A stretch of DNA of 64,000 nt, taken from positions 159,955,667-160,019,666 of the forward strand of contig CM035806.1 in NCBI GenBank assembly GCA_020466095.1, in the 5' to 3' direction. The notes under the pieces were generated by a model. It made no database searches. It was not told the origin of the DNA and saw only the letters and a list, made by a program, of their open reading frames with translations. Shown here piece by piece: positions 11,018-22,604 of this stretch; the first letter of the stretch is position 1; every line of letters starts with the position of its first letter. The stretch is from Chlorops oryzae (Eukaryota > Arthropoda > Insecta > Diptera > Chloropidae). Made by a program: the position numbers and the translations under genes.

Positions 11018-11905
11018 GTATGTAAGTATGTATGTAAAGTATGCAAAACCTCAGGTATTTTATACTACGCTCAATTCATTAGGCAAAATTGAAAGTAAAG
11101 AAACACGTTTAGTATAAAAACTGACGTTAACGCACAAAACGTATTCATCATACCTTATATTTTTTTCCACTAAGGGAAAGCACTGCACCCTTTTTTATCT
11201 GGTACAGGTCATTGAGACCGGCAGGTAAACAAATCCACCACAATATTCTAAAAGGCAGGGCAAAACGACATTCATTTTTAATCAATAAAGAGGCAGCATT
11301 TATGCATTTATATATGTGAAAATTTACTCAATTGCACCTTCATAAAATAATTTCGGCTCATATGAACAAGTTTTGTGAACAAAGCAAAAATTGTGAAATA
11401 TCGATTTTTTAGTGTTTTGGCAAAAAAATCATAGCTCCGTAAATTTTTCACCGCTTTTAGCCAAACGGGGCTTATTTTTTAGAAGAAATACTTAGCTATA
11501 CGCAAAAAATTTGAAAATGGGTTTTCCACTTCGATTTCTATTTTTTACAAATTTTTATATGAAAAATTTACCCTGATTTTTTTGAAAAAAACACAATTTT
11601 CTTGTATAATTGCACCTCTAGCACTAAAACTACTCATGCAAATCAAAAACTTTGTTTCTAAAAGTTGTAGGGAGCTTAATTATCTATATTTGGAAAATAT
11701 ATTTATTAAAATCGGTAGATCGGGGCCCGAGATATGCTTGAAATAGCAAGTGCACCTACGAAATGCACTGAAAAAAATTTCAAAAAATTTTTTCTCAAAA
11801 ACTCTTCCATAAAAAAATTAAAAAAATTTTTTTTCTTGCTTAGGAGGCCGAGATCTACAGGAAAATTGTACAAATATTCAGTTGCTTTTTTTTTGTTTGA
11901 CAGTG
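11018..11905. repeat. Right long TIR of the 8122-11905 transposon
   Basis: Inverse copy of 8122-9028, ending in GACAGTG before TTA. Confidence 0.85.
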
Positions 11906-11908
11906 TTA

Positions 11909-12837
11909 TTTGAGTACACAGACGGACTGACAGAATGACATTTCAAAATCGATTTTTTATTGTTCGCTCCTAATCACGAAAATATTTATACCTTTGTCCT
12001 TACCTGCGGAGCATAGTTCTAGCTGTTACAGCATTTATGTACATATGTATATACCCAACTATACGCTCGGTATAAGGATATATTTCAAACCCAACGTTTT
12101 ATTTCGTTACATCGATTTGTTAGATTCAAACAGGTCAAGGCTCCATTAAGCCAATTTTCAACAATTTAGCGCTAAGAATTTTCCACTTCATTAATTCCTC
12201 TGATTGTTCTTTCACACTCTTCACTTCACAGTTCGCTAGTAAATATGTATATAAGTGTCTGTCGCAAACGACTGCCAATTCTATGCGACAACAACTAACT
12301 CAGGCAAATTGTTAGATTGACATTCTCAATTGGTTGGATGTCAATGACATTTGCAGCCAAAGAAACAATTTCAACCGCAAGTGCCAACAATAATAATGTG
12401 ATGGGTTCGCTTGCTCTTGCCGCCAGCTGTAAGTAACATCGCTAAATAGAAACATGGATATAAGTACAATGTTATGGATACTACATTGTACATACATATG
12501 TACATATGTACGTGTAAAGTGTATAAAGGCAAAGTCCATAATGTCTACATGTAATTACTACATTATAGTAAGTTGGATTCTTCACTTTTGTGTGCTCTCC
12601 CTCCACGCTTCTTCGGTTCTTGTTGACTCTTGAACGATTGTCGTTCGGTTTGTCGGTTTGTTATGTTGAAAAACAAATCTCTTCTGACGGCAGTTACGAC
12701 TGAAGTCATGCACGGGAAGGTGAATAACAATAAAGTCATATTTCAAAAACAAAAGACAATAAATGCTAATAATTTCAAATGCAAAGTACCAAACAAAAAC
12801 AAGTAAGGGTGCTATAGTCAGGCAAGCCAGACAATAA
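11909..12837. other. Intergenic stretch, remnant of a dispersed repeat at its right end
   Basis: No gene supported. CATATGTA-type microsatellite fragments occur near 12040 and 12490. The last 40 bases (AAGGGTGCTATAGTCAGGC…) belong to the ATACCCGACACAGAC repeat, whose continuation resumes at 13913 beyond the inserted element. Confidence 0.45.
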
Positions 12838-13909
12838 GGCTGAAAACACACCAAAGCCAACAAAACGTTGTTTCATGTCGAATTCGACAAAAGTATATTG
12901 CTTCTTATCTAGCAACACACACCGCGTACGACACAACGTTTTGTTGGTCAACGCATTTGTTCGAACGCCGTTCATGTATGGCACTCCATACAGCTAACCC
13001 ACACCGAATACGACAAAACTTTGCGAACGCTTGTCGACATCGATATTCTCATGTAAGCTTACGGCGCAACGCACACTGAAAACAACACGAGCAAAACAGA
13101 AGCTTCGACAAAAAAGCATGCAGAAATTTCTTAAGCTTAAGCTGTTGGCTTGGATTTTGTTTGAGTTCGACAAATTTGTTGGCGTTGGTGTGGGTTGCTG
13201 TACGTCAACAAAACGTTTTGTTGGCTTTGGTGTGTTTTCAGCCTAAGCCCAACAAACAATAAAAACTTACTACAAACTTGCTATAAGCTTACATTTGTAA
13301 ACATAGCGTTTGGAAAATCTTTATCGTAAGCATTGTAACTTGTTTACTTCCAATTATTGGATAAGCAAAAGTGATCCCTTATTCTACAATTGTATTAATG
13401 TTTGGAAAACATTTGGAAATAAACTTGGTAATAATTTTTTTTTAATAATTTAATTATTTCCTTACTCTTTTGCCGCACATTTCTTTTATATTTATAAGGC
13501 ATCTTACCTCCTAAATTTCCTCGAAAAAATGATGCTTGCTAGCAACAGCTTCAAACGACAATGAATAGAAGACGAAAAGAATTTGCAAGCAAAACAAAAA
13601 TATAACTGTTTTCTCTGTCGCCTAGGCAACAGAGCTTACGAAACCATTGCAAATTTTTTTTTTTACAAATGTGCTACAAAGCGATTATAAATACATTACG
13701 AAATGTTTGGAAAACGCAATTTTCGCAAACTAGTTTGGAAAATATTGAATAGAATGTTTGGAAAACAATTATTTGTAAGTGGGCTTACATTAATGTTTAT
13801 TGGGAAGCTGTTGGCTTGGATTTTGTTTGAGTTCGACAAATTTGTTGGCGTTGGTGTGGGTTGCTGTACGTCAACAAAACGTTTTGTTGGCTTTGGTGTG
13901 TTTTCAGCC
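12838..13909. mobile_element. Harbinger-like nonautonomous element, TAA target duplication
   Basis: Terminal inverted repeats of about 29 bp begin GGCTGAAAACACACCAAAG at both ends and are flanked by TAA (12835-12837, 13910-13912). A 3-bp TWA duplication is typical of PIF/Harbinger. It interrupts a dispersed repeat that reads continuously at about 22640. A second copy of the right end (13140-13246) inside it suggests an internal duplication or a 406-bp element (12838-13243) extended by about 0.67 kb. No transposase seen. Confidence 0.7.
13140..13246 (+). repeat. Direct repeat, first copy (about 107 bp)
   Basis: It appears identical to 13806-13912, from AAGCTGTTGGCTTGG to TTTTCAGCCTAA. Both end in the element's right TIR followed by TAA. 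Apparent identity implies a recent duplication or gene conversion. Confidence 0.8.
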
Positions 13910-13912
13910 TAA
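13806..13912 (+). repeat. Direct repeat, second copy (about 107 bp)
   Basis: Partner of 13140-13246, including the true right terminus of the element and the TAA duplication. Confidence 0.8.
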
Positions 13913-14230
13913 GATACCCGACACAGACATACAATGTTTAAATAATTTTTGAACCACGCCCAAAAAAACAGGACCACTAAGAAAGAATATTCAAGAGGTT
14001 TTTAAGGCCATTAGGGGCCCCATATACAGACTTTCGTTAAATTTCTATATGAAAACCGTCCCTTTGCCACGCCCACTTTTCCAAAAAATTTTTAATTCTA
14101 ATCGGAGGCTTAAATAAACGGTCAAATTCTAAGTTTCATTGAAATAATTCGAAAAACTCAGATTTTGAGGCAGTTTTGAGATTTTTGTGACAGACCCTAG
14201 TACTGGAGGTACCCCTATAATAATTGAACG
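13913..14230 (+). repeat. Dispersed repeat (ATACCCGACACAGAC family), partial copy
   Basis: It starts GATACCCGACACAGACATAC and shares the GGGGCCCCATATAC and CCACGCCCACTTTTCC blocks and the TAGTACTGGAGGTACC end with 22605-23222 and with the inverted copy at 5560-6122. Confidence 0.65.
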
Positions 14231-14478
14231 ATCAAGTAAATTTTTTGGGAGGATGTTTATGGCTACAAAGGAAGCATAAGTGCCAAATTGCAAACACGAG
14301 TATTTTAAGAGAGAGATGTCTCTTTTTGGTGGTTCCCGCTCGGGATCGAAAAACGGTTCGAACCGTAAAGAAGTGGCCCAGAGGCAATTTTAGGATGCAC
14401 GGAAAAATTCAAGCGAGTTTCGACGTTCTACTACTATAATCTACTTATAATATATTAGTAACAAAATGAATAGGGTGT

Positions 14479-15752
14479 AAGGCGCGGCGCACAGTGCTTC
14501 GTTCCATAGACAAAAATGCAAAAAAAAAAAAAAAATGTTTTAATATATTGATGAAATATATATAATATTTTCGGAAAGATAATAAAACAACTAATAGAAT
14601 TATAGAAAAATATTAATGGTTTGACTCTTTATATCACCACTAGAGGGCGCTCAACTAAGACGATTTTAAGCAAAACTGCTTAAACAAAATAATTCGCTCA
14701 AGTCGATTCACTAAAAATAATGTCAAAAATTTATTTTTTCGTGAAATTACTTCAAATTTAATTTTTTGACTTCTTCAATATATAAGTAATAAATAAAAAA
14801 TATACTTTAAGGCAAAGGGGCTTAATGTCATTTTGTTTTTCGCTTTGAAAAACACAAATTTTTGGTTGGAAACACTTGTTTTAAGCTGTTTTGCAAGAAA
14901 TTGCCAGAAATACATTTTTTGCTTAATAGACTTTAGGTTTGTTGTTTTAACTTTTTCAATATATGAGAAGTATATTAAAAATATGCTTTTAGGCAAAGGA
15001 GCTTAAAATCATTTTGCTTTTCTGCTTGAAAAAGGCACAAACTTATGTTTCATAGTAAAAAATATCATAACTTTAATGGAGTAAAAAAAAAAATATACGG
15101 AAAAACGGGTATTTTTTTATTTCTATTTTTAATACCTTATATATTCCTCTAATAAGTTATGAAAAAATCAGACTTCTATCGAACCAACAAATATAGAAAA
15201 AGAAGATTTTAAAAATGTATATTTTCATGATTTATACTAAAGTTTTCTGTGTAAGTAAACATTCTTAATTTCAGCCAAAAAGTATGCTTTTGAATATTTA
15301 TGAAATGTGCATGCATTTATAAGTCTTTACCTTCGTTGTTTTTCGTTGCAATTTTAGTAAAATGTGGCCGATTATTGAGTCTTAAGTCCTTGCTTTATCT
15401 CTCTCATTTTTTTAACAGAACTGTCTGCGAAAAGACTTAAGACGCGAATGTGAAAACAGTAATAAAAATCTTACGAAATTAATGGAGGAAATATTATTTT
15501 TTGATAAGATCGCATATGTATATACTCTTCCCCCAATTTTTAAGAAATTTTTGGCAAAATATCCATTTTTATAGCCAAAAATAACTTTGGGTGGTATGGG
15601 CGGTGGGTGGTGGGTGAGGTCAATTTTGATGAAACTTAGAACTTTTCTTAATTTAGCCATATTAGGGACTTGTGCCAAATTTCATTGCCCTACGACACTT
15701 CTTTCTATTTTTGTCCATCGGATGTATGGGATCGAAGCACTGTGCGGCGTGT
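14479..15752. mobile_element. TIR element with CACAGTGCTTCG ends
   Basis: CACAGTGCTTCGTTCC near 14490 and the inverse GGATCGAAGCACTGTG ending near 15745 are inverted repeats, with G/C-rich CGGCG immediately outside each. The exact ends and any target duplication are uncertain. The interior is AT-rich with no recognisable transposase. Confidence 0.45.
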
Positions 15753-16727
15753 TCACACACTAACGCTAGTTCTCGCAGTGAGAGAGGAATAATGAAAACG
15801 ATTAGAGCCGATTGATAACACGACTTGGCCGAATGCGAGCTTATCGAATGCTGTGAGAAATAATAATACTTACAATTAACAAGCAGAGACAGCAGGCTTG
15901 AAAAAAAAAAAACCAAAGCAACCAACTCTCGCCATGATGAGTATGGGGACGATTAAGCTGTTAGTAGGGCTATGGGAGGGAGAAAAAAGACTGCAAAAAA
16001 AACTTATTGCAATCGATTTGACACGTCACTGCATGTGTAATTCTGGTGAAAAGCATCACCTGCAAATCAATCATCAACCATCAAAAGAGCTCCCACGTCT
16101 GACGTCGCTCACGTCAATTCATGTCTCAACAAGGCGATTCAACAGCCAGTCTTCGAAGGCAGCAAACAAAACAAAATGAACATGGTTATAAGGATTCTCT
16201 ATAGGAGCGATTTTCATCAAGATTGTAATTTTGGTTTTTTTTTTTTGTTGTTGTTTTTTTTTTCGCTACTAGTATATGTCCTGTGGATAGATCGCCCTTT
16301 TATAGGTACCTATGCATTTTTTTCTAATCAACACCTTTCACTTGAAGTAATCGTACGATGATTTTCCACAAAAGGGGTCGATATACGATATCATAAATAC
16401 AAATAAAACAAATACTATTACTTATATAAAGCTTATAACTTTCATATGATATGGAATTTTTACATGAGTACACACCTACATATTTATGCACTTATGTATA
16501 TGCATTTAAACAATAGCAAATGGAAATTGGACTCCACCGGCTCCACAAGAACGCGCAAAACAAACAATAATTATTTGATTCCCTGTTTAAAGTTTTTTGT
16601 TTTCTTTAAAACTAATAAGGGGGCTTTCCTCGAAAGCTCGTCAATCAAGAAGCTTCGAAAATGTATGAAAGAATGTTTTTATGGTTAATCTTACACTTCC
16701 TCGGATCTTCAATGAGTATGTTAAGTT
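15753..16727. other. Intergenic stretch, nothing recognised
   Basis: Only short open frames without family resemblance; T-rich stretch 16232-16263. Confidence 0.4.
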
Positions 16728-17040
16728 TTAAGGGAATACATAGGCAGTTATTGTTATAATTAAGGGCAGCAGATAATATTTAAATTCAGCACCTAAAGCC
16801 TAAAACTATGCATTTTAATATTTCAAAACCAATGAATACCATTTTAACCCTTTATAAATGGATCTTAACAAAAGGCTTTAAAGATATCCGCAGATCATTG
16901 AAAACAAATCCTCAAGATGATTATAGGTATATGGAGTAGCCTACAAAAATAAACAGTTTTCTCACTATCGGAAATGTTTTGGGAATATTTAAATGCATAC
17001 TTTTGGGTGCTGAATTAAAATTGTATTTTCTATTTCCCTA
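16728..17040. mobile_element. Imperfect palindromic MITE-like element
   Basis: AAGGGAATACATAG at the left and the inverse CTATTTCCCTAG at the right bound an imperfect palindrome. The clearest inner match is AATTCAGCACC / GGTGCTGAATT with TATGCATTTTAATATT / AATATTTAAATGCATA. No clear target duplication. Confidence 0.4.
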
Positions 17041-17729
17041 GTTGTAATCAACAATCTTTCCTTCGCATAAACGTCTTCCAAGGACATCAAAAAAAAAAAA
17101 AAAAAAAAAAAAATTAAATTCGATTTATTCTCGTTTTTAGCGGAATAATAAAAAATAAAAAAACACATTCATTTTCTTTTTTTTTTTTAAATCATTTTTG
17201 TTCGCACTCGTGACACTGTGCAGTACGAGTCCAACAGGAGGTATGTTGTATGTAGGTAAATGCAGCAACGAACCCAACGAAGCCAAACCGAATTGCAACG
17301 AACTTAAGCGAAAAACCCTAAAGTGTAGAGAGAAAACCCATAGAAAATCGCCTTCAAACGCACAGCGAGTAACAGAAGAGTAAAATCGGATAATTGAAAA
17401 ATGAGAATATGAAAAGTGGTAGCTTTGTAAATTGGCCACGGCGTTGCTGGGCCATGAGAAATCGCTTCTGGAAAATGCTTTCAACGGAAGCCAAATTTCA
17501 GTGACATGCGCCCTGGCGCACAAGCTGTGCCCTACTTTGGCGCTCTCGAAAGCAAATCAAGAGAGAATCCCTACCGCTCAGCATCAGTATGAGCATCGGC
17601 GTCGGAATCTTGTAATGGGAACGATGCTTTTATGGCTTTCAGTAGCCATGTCAACAGAATTTCGATAAACATACATAAATAAATCGGCAATTGTTGGATA
17701 TACATATTTATGTATATGTATCCTATATA
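17041..17729. other. Intergenic stretch with A-run
   Basis: An A-run starts near 17088 and a T-run near 17176. Open frames at 17137-17523 and 17432-17668 show no recognisable features. Confidence 0.4.
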
Positions 17730-19086
17730 TTAGGTGTAGTAAAAAGAAATCCATTATTTTTCCAATAGATGGCGTTATTTATCTGCATCTCGCGTTGTAT
17801 AAGTCCGATCGTATTCCGCTAGGGGGCATTAGAAAGATGACAGTTCCTACTAAAAAAGCTTTTTTGACACTTTTTTGATTGATTGATTCAGTTTTGTTTG
17901 AGAGCTTGTCAAAGATGGACATCAGCAAAGAGAAAATTCGCTACATTTTACAGTTTTTCTTCGATAAGGGAGAAAACGCAAGCCAGGCGGCTGAAAATGT
18001 GAATAGCGTTTATGGACCTGATACTGTAACAGCCAATCATGCGCAATTTTGGTTTCGTCGATTCCGTTCCGGTAACTTTGATGTCAAGGATGCACCACGT
18101 ACTGGAAGGCCAATTGTCGAAAATGTCGATAAAATCATGGAAATTATCGAGTCCGACCGTCATGTTAGCACTGTTTCGATTGCAAAAGAGCTAAAGATTG
18201 CACAAAAAACCGTTTGGAACCATTTGAATAAGGCTGGATACACAAAGAAGCTCGATGTATGGGTGCCACACGAGTTAACGCAAAAAAACCTCATAGACCG
18301 AATTTCCATCTGCGAATCGCTGCTGAACCGCAACAAAATCGACCCATTTCTGAAGCGGATGGTGACTGGTGATGAAAAGTGGGTCACTTACGACAACGTC
18401 AAGCGAAAACGGTCGTGGTCGAAACACGGTGAACCGGCGGAAACGGTGGCCAAGCCAGGATTGACGGCCATGAAGGTTTTTCTGTGTGTTTGGTGGGATT
18501 GGCAGGGAATTATCTACTATGAGCTGCTCCCATATGGCAAAACAAAAAAAAATCTTAACTCGGATTATCTCTTTTACATGATCAACAATTGGAAAACCGT
18601 TCTGATTTTTTTTTTTTTAGGAAGCAATTTTCGCCCATAAGCGGCCAGCTTTGGCCAATAGGAGAGGAATTGTGTGTCCATTAGGAACAAACGACCCAAG
18701 AGCCACAACATCAATAGTAGAACTCAGCCAGAAGCTCCGGGAAGTTTGGTTGGGAGGTTCTTCTGCAATCCCTTATAGTCCGGACCATAAAGGCACCAAT
18801 GAAAATGAAATTACCATCTGTTCCTGTCCATTGGCGAACATTTTGCTGGGCTGAAACATTCGCTTCGAAGAGAGGCTTCTAAATTCGGACTGTCTCAATT
18901 TTGCTAATAGGAACGAGGAGCTTCCTATTGAGAGAGGCAATAATGAAATCCTACCTTTAAAATGGCAACAAGTTATCGGAACTAAGGAACGGCGCATTAT
19001 GTTTGACCTAAATCGGGTCATTTCTAAACTATCTTAAATAAAGCCCTCAATTTAATGCATAAATAATTTCTTTTTACTACACCTAA
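17730..19086 (+). mobile_element. mariner element, inactive
   Basis: The 1357-bp element has inverted ends TTAGGTGTAGTAAAAAGAAA and TA duplications (17728-17729, 19087-19088). Size, TA target and the transposase relic place it in mariner. Its right-hand TA is shared with the next TIR element (19089-20019). Confidence 0.9.
17915..19037 (+). pseudogene. mariner transposase, broken
   Basis: The start is the ATG at 17915 (MDISKEKIRYIL). An intact N-terminal half follows with both helix-turn-helix regions and the linker: FWFRRFRSGNFDVKDAPRTG, then TVWNHLNKAGYTKKLDVWVP. The first catalytic Asp lies in MVTGDEKWVTYDN near 18363. After YELLPYG the sequence degenerates: the frame shifts, a T-run occurs at 18607, and the region that should hold the second Asp (HQDNARPH-type, about 18680) and third Asp (YSPD…, about 18778) is only recognisable piecewise and in changing frames. 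The full gene would be about 340-350 aa. Clearly non-functional. Confidence 0.9.
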
Positions 19087-19088
19087 TA

Positions 19089-20019
19089 TTAGGGTGGATC
19101 GTTTTGTTTGACGAAAAAAAAGAATCATTCCAGTAGCAAAATTAGATTCTACGATTTTTTTTTTGGAGAAGGAATGCCCAAAATAAAGTCCATCTTAAAT
19201 ATTCCTAAAATCATGCTTCAAATTATTACAGAAAAAATTCAAACTGGGTAGAAGTTAAAAATATTTTTGAATTACATTTTTCTTCTTTTAGGTAGGTACG
19301 TAGGTAGATAGGTAGGTTGAAGTGGCTGCCACTTAGGCCGTTAATCGGCCCATTGTGATACCAAGGAGGTTTTCTTGTGTTTGTGTGAGTGTATATGTCT
19401 TTTTATGTAGTGTGCCCCTCGCATGCGATTTTTGAAAAACCAGTGCTAGGCTTGGAACATTACACTCCGTTTCGCCTGTGCCGGGAATCGAACCTCGAAC
19501 CCTGGGATCAAGAGCATAGCACGCATCCCCTACGCTATCCCAGAGCCACTTCTTCTTTTGATTCTTAACATAATTGTTGGCATGAGAAATACATATTGTA
19601 TAAATCTTTGCGTGAAGAATCAACATTTATCGGCCATTTTAAAATATTTATTAACCCTGCTCGTGCCTTAGGACCATTTGGTCAAAAATTCAACTTTTTT
19701 GAGGCCAATATCTGGAGATTGATGAAATCTATTTACTTTCAGCCATAACAATCTTCTTGTAATCAAATTCTTATTTTGACTATATATTTTGTATGAAAAA
19801 TACACCGTGGATCAAATATTTTCTAAAGCATTTTGTGCAACTTTCTTAAGGTAACAGCAGGGTTAAAGAAAATAGAACATTTTTTCCATGACTGATGTAT
19901 TGAGAGATGTAGAAGTGATTGTTTCTCTACTTTAAGAGATGTTTTCACCAACAATGACGATAAAAATAAGTCGAATATAGGTAGTGGAACAGGGGGCTTA
20001 GAAAATCGATCCACCCTAA
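19089..20019. mobile_element. TA-flanked TIR element with TTAGGGTGGATCG ends, carrying a SINE
   Basis: TTAGGGTGGATCGTTTT at the left and the inverse AAAATCGATCCACCCTAA at the right, with TA on both sides, indicate a Tc1/mariner-type nonautonomous element. It is about 660 bp without the inserted SINE (19290-19549). No transposase. A related tip, TTAGGGTGATGAC, occurs alone near 25113. Confidence 0.65.
19290..19549 (-). mobile_element. tRNA-derived SINE, full-length copy B
   Basis: Minus-strand copy of the family at 3864-4110, with the same tRNA-like head (B box GGTTCGATTCC), body and CCTA-type tail (GGTAGG… on the plus strand). It is flanked by the 10-bp duplication TTCTTCTTTT (19280-19289 and 19550-19559). 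Confidence 0.85.
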
Positions 20020-20831
20020 TATATATGTACGTAGTTACATTCAGTTCTTTCTCATTTGTGCCCCACTCTTATGGAGCCATCCCTATGAGTAACCCAAATG
20101 AGAATAGAAAATTGTGCATATTTCTTTTACGCTTTTTTATCGATATACAACACAGCACAGAGTCAATACCTTCATACATACATAGGTAAATATGTACATT
20201 TTCATATGCCCTGAATATGAAAATTGAAGAAATCATTGGTCAATAGTCGAGCTGTCACTTGACCTGTTTCGGTTTATGCGACTACTTTTAACCTTCAAGC
20301 CCCACGCGCAACAATTATGGAATATTTTTGGGCTTTATCTATGGCTGACGGCAAACGACATGTCAAATTTTCAAACCTACCTCTAAAGGTAAGCTCAAAG
20401 GCAAAGAACACCAGTGCGTTTGCAAAGGAGCACCCTTCGAGCACCCGAGCACCCTTTCAGAAGCTGGGGCCTGGGAAGAATTATACCTTTGCATCCAATC
20501 TAAAGAAAATTGCCTCCAGTCAAGTTCTTTGGGGGCGCCAATTTCGAAAAGAACGGAGGAACTTCACTGTTCTAGAACTGGCTAAGTCTGCAAGTGTCTT
20601 TAATACAATATGCCGAAATATAAACATTTTTGATGGAGATCATATCTGACATCTTGGTTTTTAATTTCTACCAATGTGTAGGAGGATCAAGTTTTTTGCA
20701 AAGCCATTCAAAGACCTTTGTGAAGCTTCCGAGGTTGCATTCTAGAGAGGCGCACTATTAGCTTTCCAAATTATCGCACAGCACGATGATAATTAGCTAA
20801 TCAATGTGCGACGGTGTGGCCGTGTTCATAC
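20020..20831. other. Intergenic stretch with one unassigned open frame
   Basis: An open frame of 110 codons at 20317-20649 (+) has a basic composition but no recognised domain, splice context or repeats. I do not regard it as a supported gene. Confidence 0.35.
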
Positions 20832-21115
20832 TAGGGATACGCTGAAAATATCGATACATACTTAGAAATATCGATATTTTTAAGCAACGATACAAAATTT
20901 ATGAGTGACGGTTTTCATTTCAATATTTCGGAGATCGATACTTAAAATCAAATATCGAAGAACGATATTTTTGAACCTAAAATTATTGAATGCACAATAG
21001 ATATACATAGTCGATATATTGACATATCGATATATTTTTGCGATAAATAAATATCTATAATGCTATAAATCGATATTCTCGAAGTCGATAATATTGCTAA
21101 GATCGCCCATCTCTA
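20832..21115. mobile_element. 284-bp hAT MITE with TATCGATA motifs
   Basis: The ends are TAGGGATACGC and TAGAGATGGGCGAT (inverse), bordered by GTTCATAC and GTTCATAT (20824-20831, 21116-21123), a 7/8 match to an 8-bp duplication. It contains three exact TATCGATA octamers (20849, 20869, 21025) and many CGATA half sites. Same family as 33695-34198. Confidence 0.8.
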
Positions 21116-21123
21116 GTTCATAT

Positions 21124-22604
21124 CAAACAACCAAATTGCATTGTACGCTATTTACACGTTAAGATATTTCCATAATAAAACAAATTTTCGATGGGAAGGG
21201 ACGCAGGGGAATGTGAGGAAAACACTCCCATACCACAATCCCGCGCGTCCCTAGCCGAAAAAAAAAACTGTATTTCATTATCGAAATGTCTTAACGCGTA
21301 AATGGTCTCTTGCATGCGCTCCAAGTCGAAATAAGACTGAGCTGGAAGAAGAGTGAGTTTGAGATGACTCACATCAAGTAGGCCGAAGCGAAAGACGGCA
21401 TCGACAAACGGACGGACGGACGGACGGACAGACCCTCACGAGTGTATGGAAGAAGCTATCAGCTTCGAAAAACAAAGAAAATTATTGTCGCATGAAATTC
21501 GGTTGTGGCTGGTTCTCGTCTTTGTTCTTTGCTTCTTGATTGAGGACAGACTCGTCGCTCGACGCTCGGAAGCACGAACGTTTGTTAAGAGGTCAAAATT
21601 TGGGTCACAGCGCAACTGTTTGCAATGTGGGTGTGTGTGTGTATGTGTGTGTGTGTGTAGTGTGTACGTTTTTTTTATTATTAATTCGAACATATGCACG
21701 ATAAGATGAGAGCCAACCATGGATAGAATTTGCAAGAATTCGTAGCACATAAAGAACGGCGACAGGTCACTTATACACAGTTATTATTATTTTTATTGTA
21801 CACATAAATATTTTCTCGAATGCTTCTCTAGTGGGGGTCTCGTAGCTACAACCTAAAATGTCATTGGACTCGCTCACTCACGAATCATCTTCATCCGGCG
21901 TCATCGAAAGGCATAACCGATTGCTTACTTCACGATGAGCACTACGATAATGAGTAGATTTTTCGCTTGTCATATGTCATATGTTAATAATGACGTTATT
22001 ATACCCTCTCATGAATTGGTATAAATAATTACGATCACTTCCCGAGAATAAGAAAGTGCATTGCAGATGTTTTCATGAGTCAGAAGATCTGGGCGAACGG
22101 AAGGGTTAAAAAAAAAATAATATTAATAAAAAAAAATAATATTAAAAAAAAAATAATATTAATTTAAAAAATAATATTTTCGAAAACACGGTCAAAAGCA
22201 CATTCTATTCTTAACATTTATCGATTCTAAGGTAAATACTCGATTTTGCGAGTTTTCGATTTCCGATCATCAATGAAAATGTAAGCGACTTTTTCCCTCA
22301 CACGAAGCTTTAAAATGCGAAATGTCCGTACAGGTTTAGAATAACAATAAATTATTTTTATTTAAACGGTTTTTTTTTTTTTCTTGAAAATAATGAACTA
22401 AAAGCTACAAAAATAATTCGGTATGTCTCAGCTTTGTGTCATCACACCCCGCACCCTCCCCCTCATCAATCTAAAGCATTGGTCAGACAAAATTCAATAA
22501 CATACTTGGCTAAATAAAATCCTTTAAAGAAAAACCTGAATTATTTTCACGCAGATCAAAGTTTTGTATCCCTGGGGAGGAGTGAGTTACCCGCCCTGGG
22601 GGCG
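21124..22604. other. Intergenic stretch with simple repeats
   Basis: Contains (GGAC)n at about 21410-21427, a (GT)n tract at 21628-21664, and an AATAATATTAA-type tandem at 22105-22180. No gene supported. Confidence 0.45.

Larger units (their letters stand above)
8122..11905 (-). mobile_element. DNA transposon with about 0.9-kb terminal inverted repeats, CMC/Chapaev-like
   Basis: The two arms, 8122-9028 and 11018-11905, are near-identical inverted copies of roughly 0.9 kb. The ends are CACTGCTTAACAAA and CACTGTCAAACAAA, flanked by a 3-bp duplication TTA (8119-8121 and 11906-11908). Between the arms lies one minus-strand transposase gene. CACTR termini with short duplications fit the CMC (CACTA/Mirage/Chapaev) group; the superfamily is inferred from the ends and a family resemblance of the protein, not proven. 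Near-identity of the arms and the almost intact gene suggest recent activity. Confidence 0.8.

Noticed and set aside
20317..20649. 110-codon open frame
   Set aside because: No domain, splice context or homology I can name; similar lengths occur by chance in the window.
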